64,000 nt of DNA, taken from Gryganskiella cystojenkinii. Its lineage: Eukaryota; Mortierellomycota; Mortierellomycetes; Mortierellales; Mortierellaceae. How positions within the stretch are numbered: the stretch's first letter is position 1; the number at the start of each line of letters is the position of its first letter. Below are positions 32,101 to 43,912 of the stretch, one piece after another. The stretch covers positions 4,007 to 68,006 of the forward strand of contig JAAAIG010000070.1 in the NCBI GenBank assembly GCA_015852425.1, written 5' to 3'. The position numbers were made by a program, and so were the translations under genes. A model generated the notes under the pieces. The model saw only the letters and a program-made list of their open reading frames with translations, searched no databases and was not told where the DNA came from.

Positions 32101-33230
32101 ACGAATGTCGATACCGACCTTGGCTCCCTCGGGACACAATGTGATGGCGGACACGGGCATGTACTTGATCTTGGAGGGGTCAAACTTCAAGATACTATTT
32201 TTGAATTTTCGAATCAAAAAAAAAGGATGGATGTCAACAAAATAGTCGGCGATCAAAAAGTACCGAACTCCTCCCTTATTCTTTCAGTGATGTTGAGATG
32301 CACGGTTCTTCTTCTTCCCTTCCCCTGGTTCAGCATCAGATCCATCGTCGAGAGCCAAGACTCTTGTTTTGATTGAAACACGACGCTGCAAGAAAAAGTA
32401 TGAAGAGCACAACGTACAACGCACGTACGACAATAAATGGACACGGAAATGCACAAATTGTACAAAATGCACAGGAAAAACAATTAGCATCGAACAAAAA
32501 AAAATTCTTACCCAAAATCGTGGACAGGGTCGCGGTAAACAGGATAGACGTCCACTTCTTCATGATCGTGGCAAACGGCCTCTCCGACGAATGGTCCAGC
32601 GCAGGCAACATGTCTAAAAACGAAACGAGAAGAAATACAGAAAAAGAGAACCTGTTAGGGAGATCGAGTACGGAGAAGAGAGAGTGGTCGGGAGAGCACA
32701 AAAGCTCTGGACAGGAGTTGTTCATGTCTGTTGTCATACCGGTTAGTCAGGATCAATCCACGCTCAGCATCCACGATAAATCCTGATGCCTCGGAGGTTT
32801 CGGGCCCTAAACAAAGAGAACGAGAGAAGCACAAGAGTTGATCGTGTTTAAAAAGGTGAATTCTTTTTTTTTTTTGCACCTGTAATCAATCACAAGATCA
32901 ATGACGAGAATGAAACAAAAGAGGTTTACCTTCCGTGTCGAATGCAGAGACTTGGCTGAATCGAATCGAGACGATGGCCTTGACGGCCTTTTCAATTACA
33001 TTCTGCCATTGAGGGGGTTCACGCAGGCCAGCGAGTCGCACGGACGAGGTATCGTTTGTTCCATTGAGGATGGGAGCGGTGGGCGAGTCCATGTCTTCGT
33101 TTTCGGGATCAGTCCTGCTGTCAGAGGATACAAGGTCGTCTGTGCGGCGTCTCTTGTGCAGGTGAAGACCACCGTCTGTAGGGGTTGAGACCGAGGTCGC
33201 ACTGGGGGAGTCGGTCAGGTCAATATCCAT
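29195..33230 (-). CDS. NMA111: Nma111-type HtrA serine protease
   Basis: Predicted nuclear HtrA-like serine protease with two degenerate-duplicated protease/PDZ halves, known in yeast as the pro-apoptotic protease Nma111. Seven exons (33230-32930, 32806-32740, 32613-32512, 32194-31994, 31854-30819, 30711-29513, 29408-29195) join to 1,039 residues; yeast Nma111 has 997. The catalytic triad is visible in the first half: His in [15 protein letters not shown] (about His124), Asp in [14 protein letters not shown] (about Asp155) and Ser in [11 protein letters not shown] (about Ser239). PDZ-like segments follow ([16 protein letters not shown]). The second half ([20 protein letters not shown]) lacks the His and Ser, as in the family. 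The N-terminus carries a basic nuclear-signal-like KRRRTDD. The tail is acidic. Intron 3 is unusually long (317 bases) and holds an exon-like block. Confidence 0.95.
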
Positions 33231-33865
33231 GGTCTATACTTTGTCTTCTTTTTTTCCTTTCGTTTACAATGGTGGTGTTGGTGGAGTGACGGGTTGCGGA
33301 GAGTGGAGGAGGAGGAGGAAGCGCAAAAATGAAAGAGTAGAGGAGAAGAAAGTACGAGTTGAAAAAGAGAGAGAGAGAGAGAGAGAGAGAAGAAAGGGTT
33401 GGAATGGGATAATAAAAGTGATGAAGAGAACAAAGAAGTTAAACGCGCAACCTTTTTTTCTTTTTCTTTTCTTTGTCCATTGGTCCATGACTGCTGAATC
33501 ACAACATCATCATCAGGACGAGGGCGGGGTCCACACGAGCACTGCTCTGTCGAGATCACTGGCAATAAACAGAATCGTCATGGACCTAACGTCTATCTCC
33601 TTTTGCTTTGCCATTAAGGTCACTGCTTGTAATGGACTCTGCAATCTGACTTTGCCCATCCATCCTGTCGCCCCCTTGCTCTCACCCTCTTTTCTGTTCA
33701 TCCCCATCAGGCTGTGCTTCTTCTCTGATCAGCAAAAACGCACTTTTCAGATCAGCCCTTTTTCAGAAAAAATAAGTTTGCTAAGCCACAATCCACCGTA
33801 TTTCACTGCCCTCGTTTGAGCCTACGCATCGCCTCTCTTCGTCACGCTCATTCAAACTCTTCGTC
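33231..33865. promoter_or_regulatory. Divergent promoter region of NMA111 and the TPR-like gene
   Basis: 635 bases between divergent starts. It contains a GA microsatellite (about 33366-33391) and T/C-rich tracts. No supported open frame. Confidence 0.5.
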
Positions 33866-35131
33866 ATGGCATCCGACGACGACGACAACTTCCCATTCGC
33901 CTTTGGCGCAACCTCGGACAACGAGGACGAAGGGAACGACGACGGTCTCTTTTGTGCCCCCAAGACAGTCAATCCTACTACCAACAACACTAAAACAACC
34001 TCGTCCTCGTCCAGCAGAAACGCCACCCTCGCCATCCTCAAGGACCAGGAACCATATGTCGCACAGATCGACCAAGACGGATGGTTCCAACGTTTAGGAA
34101 AACCTATCCGAGAGCTCATGCTCCAGGACAAGAATGGTGCCACAAAAGTCAAGATGCAAGCCGATTACAACTACATGCTCCATCGATACCAACAAGCATT
34201 CGAGATTGCTCAAGAATATTGTCAGATTGTTGCTGAGAACGAGGCGAGCGTCAAACTCGCAAGCGGTAGCAGCAATAGTAATCAGAACAACGTCAGCAGT
34301 GGTGGCGGAGGTATGCAGCGGTCAGACTCGATCGTGACAGACGGTACTGAAGGAGGCAGCATCTTGAAAGTCACCGATTCAAAGGAGATGCAGGAAATGA
34401 TGGTCCGATGCCTTCTCAAGCTCAATCGACCCGAGGCAGCCGTAACCATTGCCGAGGGATTAACCTCGCAGGAGACTAGTATTATCTTCCTCAAGGCTAA
34501 AGTATTCACGGCCGTGGGACGGCACCGGGATGCGGCTATAACCTTGTTTGACTATCAAAAGGCAAGAGCCAGCAACTATGCGGTCTGGAGAGCATTGGGA
34601 GAGTGCTTCCACGAAGCTTCACTTCGACCTGTTAGATCACAAACAACCACGACAGCCACAGCAGCATTGGAAGGTTTCTCATCAATGTCCCTTTCGTCTT
34701 CAGAAGCTCCTGTGAATCTATCCTCTCTGTTGGCATTGATCTGCGTGCTGAGGGCGAGACATCTAATGCGAGTCTCCATTTGGTCCCAAGTCAGCTACGC
34801 CCAGGCGCGGTACGATCGAGAGATGCAAATCATCGAGAACCAGACGTCCGAATATGAGCGCGCTTGTGGATTGCCGAGTTTGATGGAGGATGATGCTCTT
34901 CGGATACAAGAATATGAGAGCAAGATCGTGAATCCCTCTCGATTGGCACTGCGCGTTCTTGAAAATACCAAAGGTTCCAACCAGATCTGCGATGATGATG
35001 ATGGTTTCCCATTAGATGTTGTAAAAATGGTCATCAGCTCTTGGGATCCACAACTGATCGAGAGCTCGGCTACCGGAGTTCCGGCCGAGGATGAGGATCA
35101 AACTGCCGAGCCGAGCGTACGGAACAAATAA
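33866..35131 (+). CDS. TPR-like repeat protein, uncharacterised
   Basis: Single-exon gene of 421 residues. After an acidic N-terminus (MASDDDDNFPFAFGATSDNE) come helical repeats resembling tetratricopeptides: MLHRYQQAFEIAQEYCQIV (residues about 103-121), MMVRCLLKLNRPEAAVTIAE, and IFLKAKVFTAVGRHRDAAI followed by YAVWRALGECFHEA. A second helical segment lies at LLALICVLRARHLMRVSIWSQVSYAQARYDREM. A Ser/Asn/Gly-rich linker splits the first repeats. It may belong to the poorly studied C8orf76-like TPR group, but I cannot confirm this by eye. It is probably a protein-interaction scaffold; the partner is unknown. Confidence 0.75.
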   Translation: MASDDDDNFPFAFGATSDNEDEGNDDGLFCAPKTVNPTTNNTKTTSSSSSRNATLAILKDQEPYVAQIDQDGWFQRLGKPIRELMLQDKNGATKVKMQADYNYMLHRYQQAFEIAQEYCQIVAENEASVKLASGSSNSNQNNVSSGGGGMQRSDSIVTDGTEGGSILKVTDSKEMQEMMVRCLLKLNRPEAAVTIAEGLTSQETSIIFLKAKVFTAVGRHRDAAITLFDYQKARASNYAVWRALGECFHEASLRPVRSQTTTTATAALEGFSSMSLSSSEAPVNLSSLLALICVLRARHLMRVSIWSQVSYAQARYDREMQIIENQTSEYERACGLPSLMEDDALRIQEYESKIVNPSRLALRVLENTKGSNQICDDDDGFPLDVVKMVISSWDPQLIESSATGVPAEDEDQTAEPSVRNK

Positions 35132-35342
35132 ATGATAACAGTTCACACACAAAAATGATGATCCTGAACAGCTTCCTCGGATCAACTAAGATATTGAATC
35201 TCCTTGAGCCGAACCCTGAACTTAAGGACACCGATACAATCTTTTGTAAAATGATAGAGTCAAGAAAAGGTTATGAGGATGCTGAATAGTATATATTTTA
35301 TATGGTTTAGAAACAGTGTATGGGGAAACAGGGGGATATGAC

Positions 35343-36829
<1,487 letters not shown>

Positions 36830-37457
36830 GGTGATGAATGTGAAGAGGAGGATTGGAGTGAGGAGGAAAGGAAGGATGGGGGAAAGGTGAAAAGATAAAG
36901 CTGAGCGACAAAAAAAAGCAGGCACAAACACAGGCCCACCTCAGGCCACTTTGGCTCTTTTTTCTTTCTCATTCCAACGGCACAGATCAGCTCCAAAACA
37001 AAGAGACTCCCCAAAGGAAGAGGAGATACGCACCACATGAAATTTTTATCTCTCTCGACGTGGATTGACGAGCAAAAGATTTCTGCTTTTGCTGGGAGCT
37101 GGAAACCATTTTTTTTTTATTTCGTCTTTGTCACCCTAAAGAAAAAAAAAAATGTGTTTGATACCTACCCACCCCCCTGTCACCAGCACGGCTCTTTTCA
37201 TTTTGTCGCTTGGACTGTTTTTACTGCTGACCAACGACGAACCTCGCACTACCTTCACTGGTTTTATGGACACAGCAACAATCACCTCGGATACGTTCAC
37301 ATGGGCACTCGCTCCTATTCCCCACGGAGCTTGGCGCTGGAATCTGCTCCCCTCTTTTCACACGCCTGGTAACTGCTGCATGGTACGACTTTTCTTACAT
37401 AATGTTTTTTTGACTTTTTATTCACTGGACAATTTGGGCATTATCTTCTTGTTCGTT
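36830..37457. other. Intergenic region upstream of CBR1
   Basis: 628 bases with A and T homopolymers (about 37110-37152). It holds the CBR1 promoter and the 3' end of the next minus-strand frame. The plus-strand open frames here run over the minus-strand gene and have no family features. Confidence 0.45.
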
Positions 37458-38207
37458 TCACTCTGTCAACTCCGGCGGCGCGACAGTCATTCCTATCCTC
37501 CAGTCGATATTAATGACGCCACGCTGGCGAAGAACTTGAACAACTTCCTCGTATGTTTTCTCGTAAACGTCAAAATGATTAAACGCCACCATCTTGTTGC
37601 AAAGAACCGTAAGCTCTGCGAGGCTTTGCTTTCGAGCAGTACGCTGTTCTGGCGCGGTCACCCTGAGTTTCTGCTCTGGAAAACTCCAACTGGGGAGGCG
37701 GCGACATCCACCTAGACATACCGACCCCATCTTCATCTCTCCAAGGCGTTGCATCGCCTTTAAGACTGTCTCGCGCGGCTGAAGGATGTTGATAAGGCCG
37801 ACGTAAATCTCTGTTTCTGTCATGGCAGGAGTCATCTCCTCGGCTGCCTCTCTCTCGTCGTTTTTCTCGACCGTGTGCGATTGCACTCAGGGTAATTTCT
37901 GCAGTTCAGCATCCGTGTCCATGTCTGTGCTGTTGGTGTCAAGTCCTAGGCCTTGTTCCTGACTGAGAAGAGCAATTGACTCGGAATTTTGGATGCTGAC
38001 ATGGCCAGCTCGAGGTATCTTTCGATTCGAGGGGTCCTGAATGTTTGCGTCATCACCGTGTACAGGGTTAAAACCAGAGTCCGGCGCTTTGTCCAAAATA
38101 CGAGTTCGCTTTGAAGGTATCACGGGTGAGGGGCTGTCAGTCAATAAAGAGTCATGGGTATCACAGGTACTCGGTACCGAAAATACGGTATCGCCTGTGG
38201 TTGTCAT
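37458..38207 (-). pseudogene. Unrecognised reading frame with a single in-frame TGA
   Basis: From the ATG at 38207 (MTTTGDTVFSVPSTCDTHD) one frame runs to a stop at 37458, 250 codons, except for one TGA at 37889-37887. The codons on both sides are in the same frame (AELQKLP, stop, VQSHTVEKNDE). The first half is Ser/Thr/Asp rich and looks disordered. The second half is predicted helical (TETEIYVGLINILQPRETVL, later SLAELTVLCNKMV, EKTYEEVVQVLRQRGVINI) and looks like a folded domain I cannot name. Options are a nonsense mutation, a base error, an in-frame intron around the TGA (no convincing donor/acceptor seen), or a separate gene starting at the internal MTPAMTETE. It is labelled pseudogene only because of the stop. 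Confidence 0.45.
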
Positions 38208-38764
38208 GTTCGTAAGGTTGGTGAAGAGAATATATAATTGAGACGGAATGAAAGTGAATTCGATGTCGACTGAGAGTTCACAACCACGTCGACTCTTGTT
38301 CATGCTGCGCCCTGGTTGGATGGGCATGGGGATGGGACTGACACTAATGGCTGTGCAAGCTGTGATCCCGTGACCAATTGGACTTTCGCCTTATCCCCCG
38401 CACCCGGTCTCCTCCCCCTTCGCCGATTCCCTTTGGTCCAGACAAGTTCAAAGTCAGCAAACCTTGCACTCCCACTAAACCCACTTTTTCACCTTGATCG
38501 CCTTTACATTTCCCAGGATACCTGACGAGTATAAAAGGGCCATCATTTCGCCCAAGGGTCTCTTTTCGTTTTTTTCGTTTCTTTTTCTTTTTCTTGTTCT
38601 TTTTGTTCTTTTTCGTTTTTCCTGTCTTCTTGTTGTTTCTTGTCTTTTTTCTTGTTCTTGTGTATAATAACCTTTCCCCTTGTAGCACTACCCTCCCATA
38701 ACACCACTCCACAACCCTCCCCAACAACTCACAAAACCCAAAGTTTTTTTTTAAGTCTCCCACG
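38208..38764. promoter_or_regulatory. Divergent promoter region of the interrupted frame and ISN1
   Basis: 557 bases. A strong T-rich tract (TTTTTCTTTTTC-like, about 38568-38660) lies 100-200 bases before the ISN1 start, with a TATAAAA element at about 38532. No other supported feature. Confidence 0.5.
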
Positions 38765-40765
38765 ATGACCTCATCCTACAGAGTAAGCTTCTTTTGACTT
38801 GGACCTGTATGTTGTTATGCTGGAGCTAAACCTGACGAACTAACTGAGCATGTCTTTTCCATCACTACAATTGTAGATCAACTACCAATTGCGCGCCCAT
38901 GTAAGCATTCCATGCCGTCCATGTCCCCTACCTCCAGTCTCATTGTTCAATGGAAAAGCGAAATCGTTTCTAAACAAAATACCTTCTTCACTCGTTCTCT
39001 TCTACTAGAAACGCGATCCTCTGATCGAGTTCATCAAGGGTCTCCTCCTCACTCCTTTCATCCTTCATGCAAAGCCCCGCAAGCCCGTCCTGAACTCGCC
39101 CATTGGTGGTGGTGGTGATCTGCCCGAGGACAGGCACGATTATCAAGAGGAAGAAAAGCCCATGATCGATGACAACCTTCAACGTTACCTCGAGATCATG
39201 AAATCTGTCGAGGTGATGGTTGAAGAGCACCGTCGCAAGGCTCTCAAGGGTGTCCCTGAGCACTCGCGTCTCCACAGAATCGTGCCCTCGGTCGCGTCCT
39301 TCTTTACGCCTTTGCCCCTCGAGGCCGCATTCTTGGATGCGAACGCCAAACATTCAATTGCTGCTCGTCGATTTGTCCCTCCTAGTTTTAACGATATCCG
39401 AAGGTAAAGTTCGAATCATAAACTGTGAGCCACGAGATCACTCGTTTATGAGCAAAATGATATGAGATAAGGTGGGAAAAAATTTCCGAGTTTGGGTGTT
39501 TTATGAACGACCCACTCACTGATCGTTCTGTAAATTTCCCTTCTTCGTAGAATCTTGAACACGGCCCAGGTCATGGCGATTGCCCCCACTATCAACCTTA
39601 TCACCTTGTAAGTTATGATTGGACCCTTTTGCTAATACACACGTATCATTTGGACCCCAATCTCCCTTTCTGACCTGTCTCTCCTTTTCATATCGTACTT
39701 TCCTTCCGCCCCTTTTAGCGATGGAGATATGACCCTCTACGACGACGGCACCTCCTTCACGGACAACTCTCCCTTGATTCCTCTCCTTATCACGTTGATG
39801 CGTGCAGGTCTCCGGGTCGCGATTGTCACCGCTGCTGGTTACCCCGGAGATGCTAGCAAGTACGAAGAACGTCTCGCCGGTCTCCTCCGTAACTTTGATA
39901 CCATGCAGTTGTCCGAGAAGTTGCTTGAGCGCTTCTATGTCCTTGGAGGCGAGTGTAACTACTTGTTCCGCTGTGGATGGAAACAGACTGAGTCTGGCGC
40001 CTCGGTCGTTGGTTTGACCTACATTGAGCCCGAGTAAGTTCGCATCTCTTTGTCGACGTGATCAGATTGATTTTAATGTTTTGCACTTGAGAAAAAACTG
40101 ATTTTTTTGTTTATTTCGTTCCCATTCCAGATCGTACCAGCCTGCATCTATGCTTGAATGGAAACACGAAGAGATCCAAGAGCTCTTGGATGTCGCCGAG
40201 GAGAACTTGAAGCGTAGTGTCGCCGCCATGAACCTCAAGGCCGTGATCCTCCGCAAATCCCGTGCTGTCGGCATCGTGCCCACGAACAACGGCAGGATTG
40301 CGCGTGAACAGTTGGACGAGTGCGTCTTGTCGACTCAGCAGCGTTTGCTTGAATACCAACAAATGTCAAGCCCCGCTAAGACTGCAATCCCATTCTGTGT
40401 CTTCAACGGAGGCAACGATGTCTTTGTTGATATGTAAGTGTTTTTTGTTTCACCTTTCCGCTACCAATTTCTATGTTGAGGATAGAGGGGGGTTTTTTGG
40501 TTGACCATGACCACTGACTTCTTGCTCCGATAATCTTTCATCGTTTATTAGTGGCAACAAGCTCATTGGTGTCCAGGTCCTTCAGAACTACCTCGGAGCT
40601 GCTCCCGACCAAACTGTCCATGTGGGCGATCAGTTCTTGTCGACTGGAAACGATTTTGCGACCCGTTCGAGCTGCTGTACTCTTTGGATTGTCAACCCTG
40701 AAGAGACGCAGGACGTGTTGAAGGAGTTGACCCCTCTCTTGAAGGTCCCCACTGAGAACCAGTAA
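38765..40765 (+). CDS. ISN1: IMP-specific 5'-nucleotidase Isn1
   Basis: Predicted cytosolic HAD-fold nucleotidase that dephosphorylates IMP to inosine in purine breakdown. Seven exons (38765-38782, 38877-38900, 39009-39403, 39551-39607, 39719-40033, 40131-40433, 40552-40765) join to 441 residues; yeast Isn1 has 450. The start MTSSYRINYQLRAHKRDPLIEFIK is spread over two micro-exons of 18 and 24 bases and the third exon, matching the family's N-terminus. HAD motif I is FDGDMTLYDDG (nucleophile about Asp166, acid/base Asp168, codon split by intron 4). Later motifs are VTAAGYPGDASKYEERL, FYVLGGECNYLFRC, FNGGNDVFVDIG and VHVGDQFLSTGND (motif IV acidic pair). This family is found mainly in fungi and apicomplexans. 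Confidence 0.96.
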
Positions 40766-41673
40766 AAAGCGCCAGGCTTTTTTATACGTATAATAATATT
40801 GTTCTGTACCCAAACATAGACTGTGAGGAATAAATAAAATGGTAGAAACCTACTTTCGAGAGAAAAGTCGATTTGCGAACAAGCTTGTGCTTCAAAAAAA
40901 CCCTGTCTTCTAAAGGGGCAGCAGCATACTTGATACTAGAAGAGTCAGGTTTCCTTCTTTTGTTGAGTCCCTTCGAGGATATTACTTACCTTCCCACCAC
41001 CCCTACAACAGTTGTCACCCTTCAGAACAATCTTCCCTAGGCTTTTCGTATTTTACTTTTTTGTCTTCCACCTGCAAGCAACATTTACGTTTTTCGCTAC
41101 CGATCGCAAGTATACTTGACCCATATCTTTACGACAAACAAGGAATGGTGCTTGACTAAGAATCCGATTTATCGTTCCAACGAGCATTACTATGTCGGTA
41201 TCACACGCAAGGCCGTCAACGATGAATGCTCACGCGCAATCATCTTTTCCAGTACTCTTCCATCACGCTCTCCCATGCACACGCGCACACACTTGCATAA
41301 AAGTGTTGTCCTTTGTCTTTCATCGTAAAGCATAATACCCAGATCGACTGAAAGACTCAGGAAATCTGTTTCTGTTTGTTAGGATGATGAGACGAAGCGA
41401 CGCGTGTCGCGATCTTTTTTTTAGGCATTGAAATGAGACACGTAAAAATGAAAATGAAAAATATTTTTTACATCTGCTGTCTCGGCTATCTTTACTCGTC
41501 TTCTGGTCTCAAGACCTTTTCTTTTTCATTTCAATACTTCCCCATCCGTCATTGTCCCCGCACCTCTTTTCATCCCCACAAACACAACGATTGACAAAAA
41601 AAACCTCACAGACAGATTGGCATTCAACACCTCAACAACAACAGATATCCACTTTCAACACATTCATACGCTC
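40766..41673. other. Intergenic region, no supported gene
   Basis: 908 bases between two plus-strand genes. One 70-codon open frame (41116-41328) lacks an ATG start and recognisable features. The last 200 bases are pyrimidine rich, as expected of a promoter and leader. No RNA gene seen. Confidence 0.45.
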
Positions 41674-43641
41674 ATGACAATGAAGACTCAACAATCACAG
41701 AGGCGTCTTTATTCCCTAACCGCGGGCCTCTCGCTACTCTTCTTGACCTTACCGACCATCAACGATATCCAAAATGACGGCTCAGCAGGAGGACTCGCCA
41801 CCGCCTCACCAACATCGCCATCTTTTTCTTCTGTCTCTGACAGGTCGACCTCGGGTCAGAGCAAGAATCCATATTCGATCCTCAACCGATTTGCAGCCTC
41901 ACTCGCTGGAGATCACCACCCTTCAAAGGTCACAACGACAGGAGAGAAAAAAGCTCAGTGGATCCAAAAGCGATCCCCTGCTGGATCGTCAACAGAAGAT
42001 CAAAAAGAAGCGCAACGGCAAAGGAATCTGTATTCGGCCTATGAGGCGATCGTCAACTCGGATAGTCAGCTGCCCTTGTTCTTGCAACAACGGCACAAAA
42101 AGGGTAGCAAGAGGCAACAGCAACAGCAACAACAACAGCGACAAAAGCAGCACCAGCACCAGCAACCGTCATCAACGGAACGATCCACGGCAAAGTCAAG
42201 TGGCAAAGCGAAAACAAACAGCAAGAAAAAGAGCAACTTGACTGGGGCCGTTGATATGTTCTCAGTAGGGTCATGGAACCGACGACAACGTAAGCTCGAG
42301 ACAGACCCCGAAAAGGAACCCTTATTGATGGAGGAGAGTCGGACGGCGGTTGAGGACAAGGTCTCCATTCCACTCAAGGCTCTCTTTGAGAGTGTCTTTG
42401 GATCCGAAGAAGGCGCGACTGACGACGACAAAGTGAAAGCCAAAGCCGTCGCCGCAGAACTGATTGAGGAATCGAAAAATACCAAGGTTTCCTCGTCGCT
42501 ATCCTCCATAGGCGACCGCATTGTAGACGATCTGTCTCAGTTTATGAACGTCGAGTCTGTTGCTGATGCCAAGGCAGCTATCGAGTCCTTGGCCGCGGCT
42601 GCAAAGGAGATGTACAGCCATCCACCAACATCCCTGCCCTTCCATCACGATCACAAGTCCGAGTCTGGATCTGGTGCGATAAAGCATGCTATCGAACATC
42701 TTGCCGAGGCCGTCGCTGCCGCTGCTGCATCTGCCGCCGGTGGTGGCAGGGGTGAACTTCCAGAGTCACCAAGCAAGACAACTCTCCAGAAGGATCTCGT
42801 TTTATCGCACACTGTCTCCAAAGAATCCAAGACCATGAGGGATGCAACCACGATCCAGAAAGAAGATGGCACTCAAGAACCTGAAAAGGCAATCAAGACC
42901 GGTGTCACAATCATCAACGATCAAGAGTACGAACCCCATCACTGTGAGATGGAAGACGTTCTCGGCGAGAATCATGTTCACCCTCATTGGGAGGATCATT
43001 CCCAGGATGAAGAACAAGTCTACGAAGGCAAGAAAGGAAGCGTTTTCCAGGAGAGTGACGGTTTCTTGGCCTATTATATGCACAAGCCTGATCCCATGGC
43101 GACGTTTTGGAAGCAGGTCTTGACCACGTCTGCGATTGTTCTCTCCGCGTTCTTGAGTCTTTTACTGTTGATCTCTTACAAAATGTATGCGCGCAACCAG
43201 CGTCGGGAGGCGCATCTTCGGTTTGGGGATGAAGACATGGGTCGTTCAGGATCTTCGCCCTTGGCGTTCTTTCATTATATCACTCTGGGAATCTTTGCTT
43301 GGCCTGCGACCCTGTCCAACTCGATTCGACTTCCGAACCCGACTGCGGCCTTGTCGTGTGGCTCTGCATCATCTTCAGCAGCTGCATCATCGTCCCTGTC
43401 GACCAAAGTTAGGAGAAGAAGCAGCCTCAGCCTCAGCCTCTTGGTCGGAACAGGCTCCTCTGAAAAGAGTCTCTTACCAGAACCTGTCGTTGCGAAATCT
43501 GCGTCGTCTGTGACCAATTGTAGCGGTGGACCGATCATGTCCGGGATCCGAAGGACCTCGGCCTCCCATCATATGCAACATTTCCAACAGGCTCAAGAAC
43601 AATATCAAACTCAACAGGGCAATGGTCGTACTGATTACTAG
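41674..43641 (+). CDS. Single-pass membrane protein, uncharacterised
   Basis: Single-exon gene of 655 residues with no family I recognise. It begins MTMKTQQSQRRLYSLTAGLSLLFLTLP, a likely signal peptide. A long Ser/Gln/Lys-rich region with a poly-Gln/His run follows (about residues 145-165), then an Ala-rich helical part (ESLAAAAKEMY...HLAEAVAAAAASAAGG). One transmembrane segment lies at about residues 480-502 (LTTSAIVLSAFLSLLLLISY), followed by a basic stop-transfer KMYARNQRREAH and a Ser-rich tail of about 145 residues. A type I topology (lumenal/extracellular N-terminus) is inferred. An acidic His-containing stretch precedes the membrane segment (CEMEDVLGENHVHPHWEDHS). The frame is open 19 codons upstream of the ATG. 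Confidence 0.75.
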   Translation: MTMKTQQSQRRLYSLTAGLSLLFLTLPTINDIQNDGSAGGLATASPTSPSFSSVSDRSTSGQSKNPYSILNRFAASLAGDHHPSKVTTTGEKKAQWIQKRSPAGSSTEDQKEAQRQRNLYSAYEAIVNSDSQLPLFLQQRHKKGSKRQQQQQQQQRQKQHQHQQPSSTERSTAKSSGKAKTNSKKKSNLTGAVDMFSVGSWNRRQRKLETDPEKEPLLMEESRTAVEDKVSIPLKALFESVFGSEEGATDDDKVKAKAVAAELIEESKNTKVSSSLSSIGDRIVDDLSQFMNVESVADAKAAIESLAAAAKEMYSHPPTSLPFHHDHKSESGSGAIKHAIEHLAEAVAAAAASAAGGGRGELPESPSKTTLQKDLVLSHTVSKESKTMRDATTIQKEDGTQEPEKAIKTGVTIINDQEYEPHHCEMEDVLGENHVHPHWEDHSQDEEQVYEGKKGSVFQESDGFLAYYMHKPDPMATFWKQVLTTSAIVLSAFLSLLLLISYKMYARNQRREAHLRFGDEDMGRSGSSPLAFFHYITLGIFAWPATLSNSIRLPNPTAALSCGSASSSAAASSSLSTKVRRRSSLSLSLLVGTGSSEKSLLPEPVVAKSASSVTNCSGGPIMSGIRRTSASHHMQHFQQAQEQYQTQQGNGRTDY

Positions 43642-43912
43642 AAATATCATCAACGGATCGAATCCTCTTTTGTACAAAAACACCTGTCTTAAAGAGGTTA
43701 ACAAGACAATAACAAAAAAAAAAAAAGTTTGTCTTTATGATAGAAAAAAAGTAGGGAGAGGAGTGTAATTGTATGTTCACTTGAAAATATGTTCTACGAA
43801 CATATTGCAAGGGCGGGTGTTGGGATCCATGATTGTTTTCTTTTGTGATACAAATGGCAGCTGATGTTTTTGATGGTGGCGAACGTGGGGATATCTGGGC
43901 AGCAAAGATAGT

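Noticed and set aside
37152..37715. Plus-strand 187-codon frame opposite the interrupted minus-strand frame
   Set aside because: Its second half is the antisense of the helical minus-strand frame and its first half is a homopolymer-rich intergenic region. No family features.
41116..41328. 70-codon frame with YYVGITRKAVNDECSR-like sequence between ISN1 and the membrane-protein gene
   Set aside because: No ATG start, no splice partner and no recognised domain. It may be a chance frame or a relic, too short to support.
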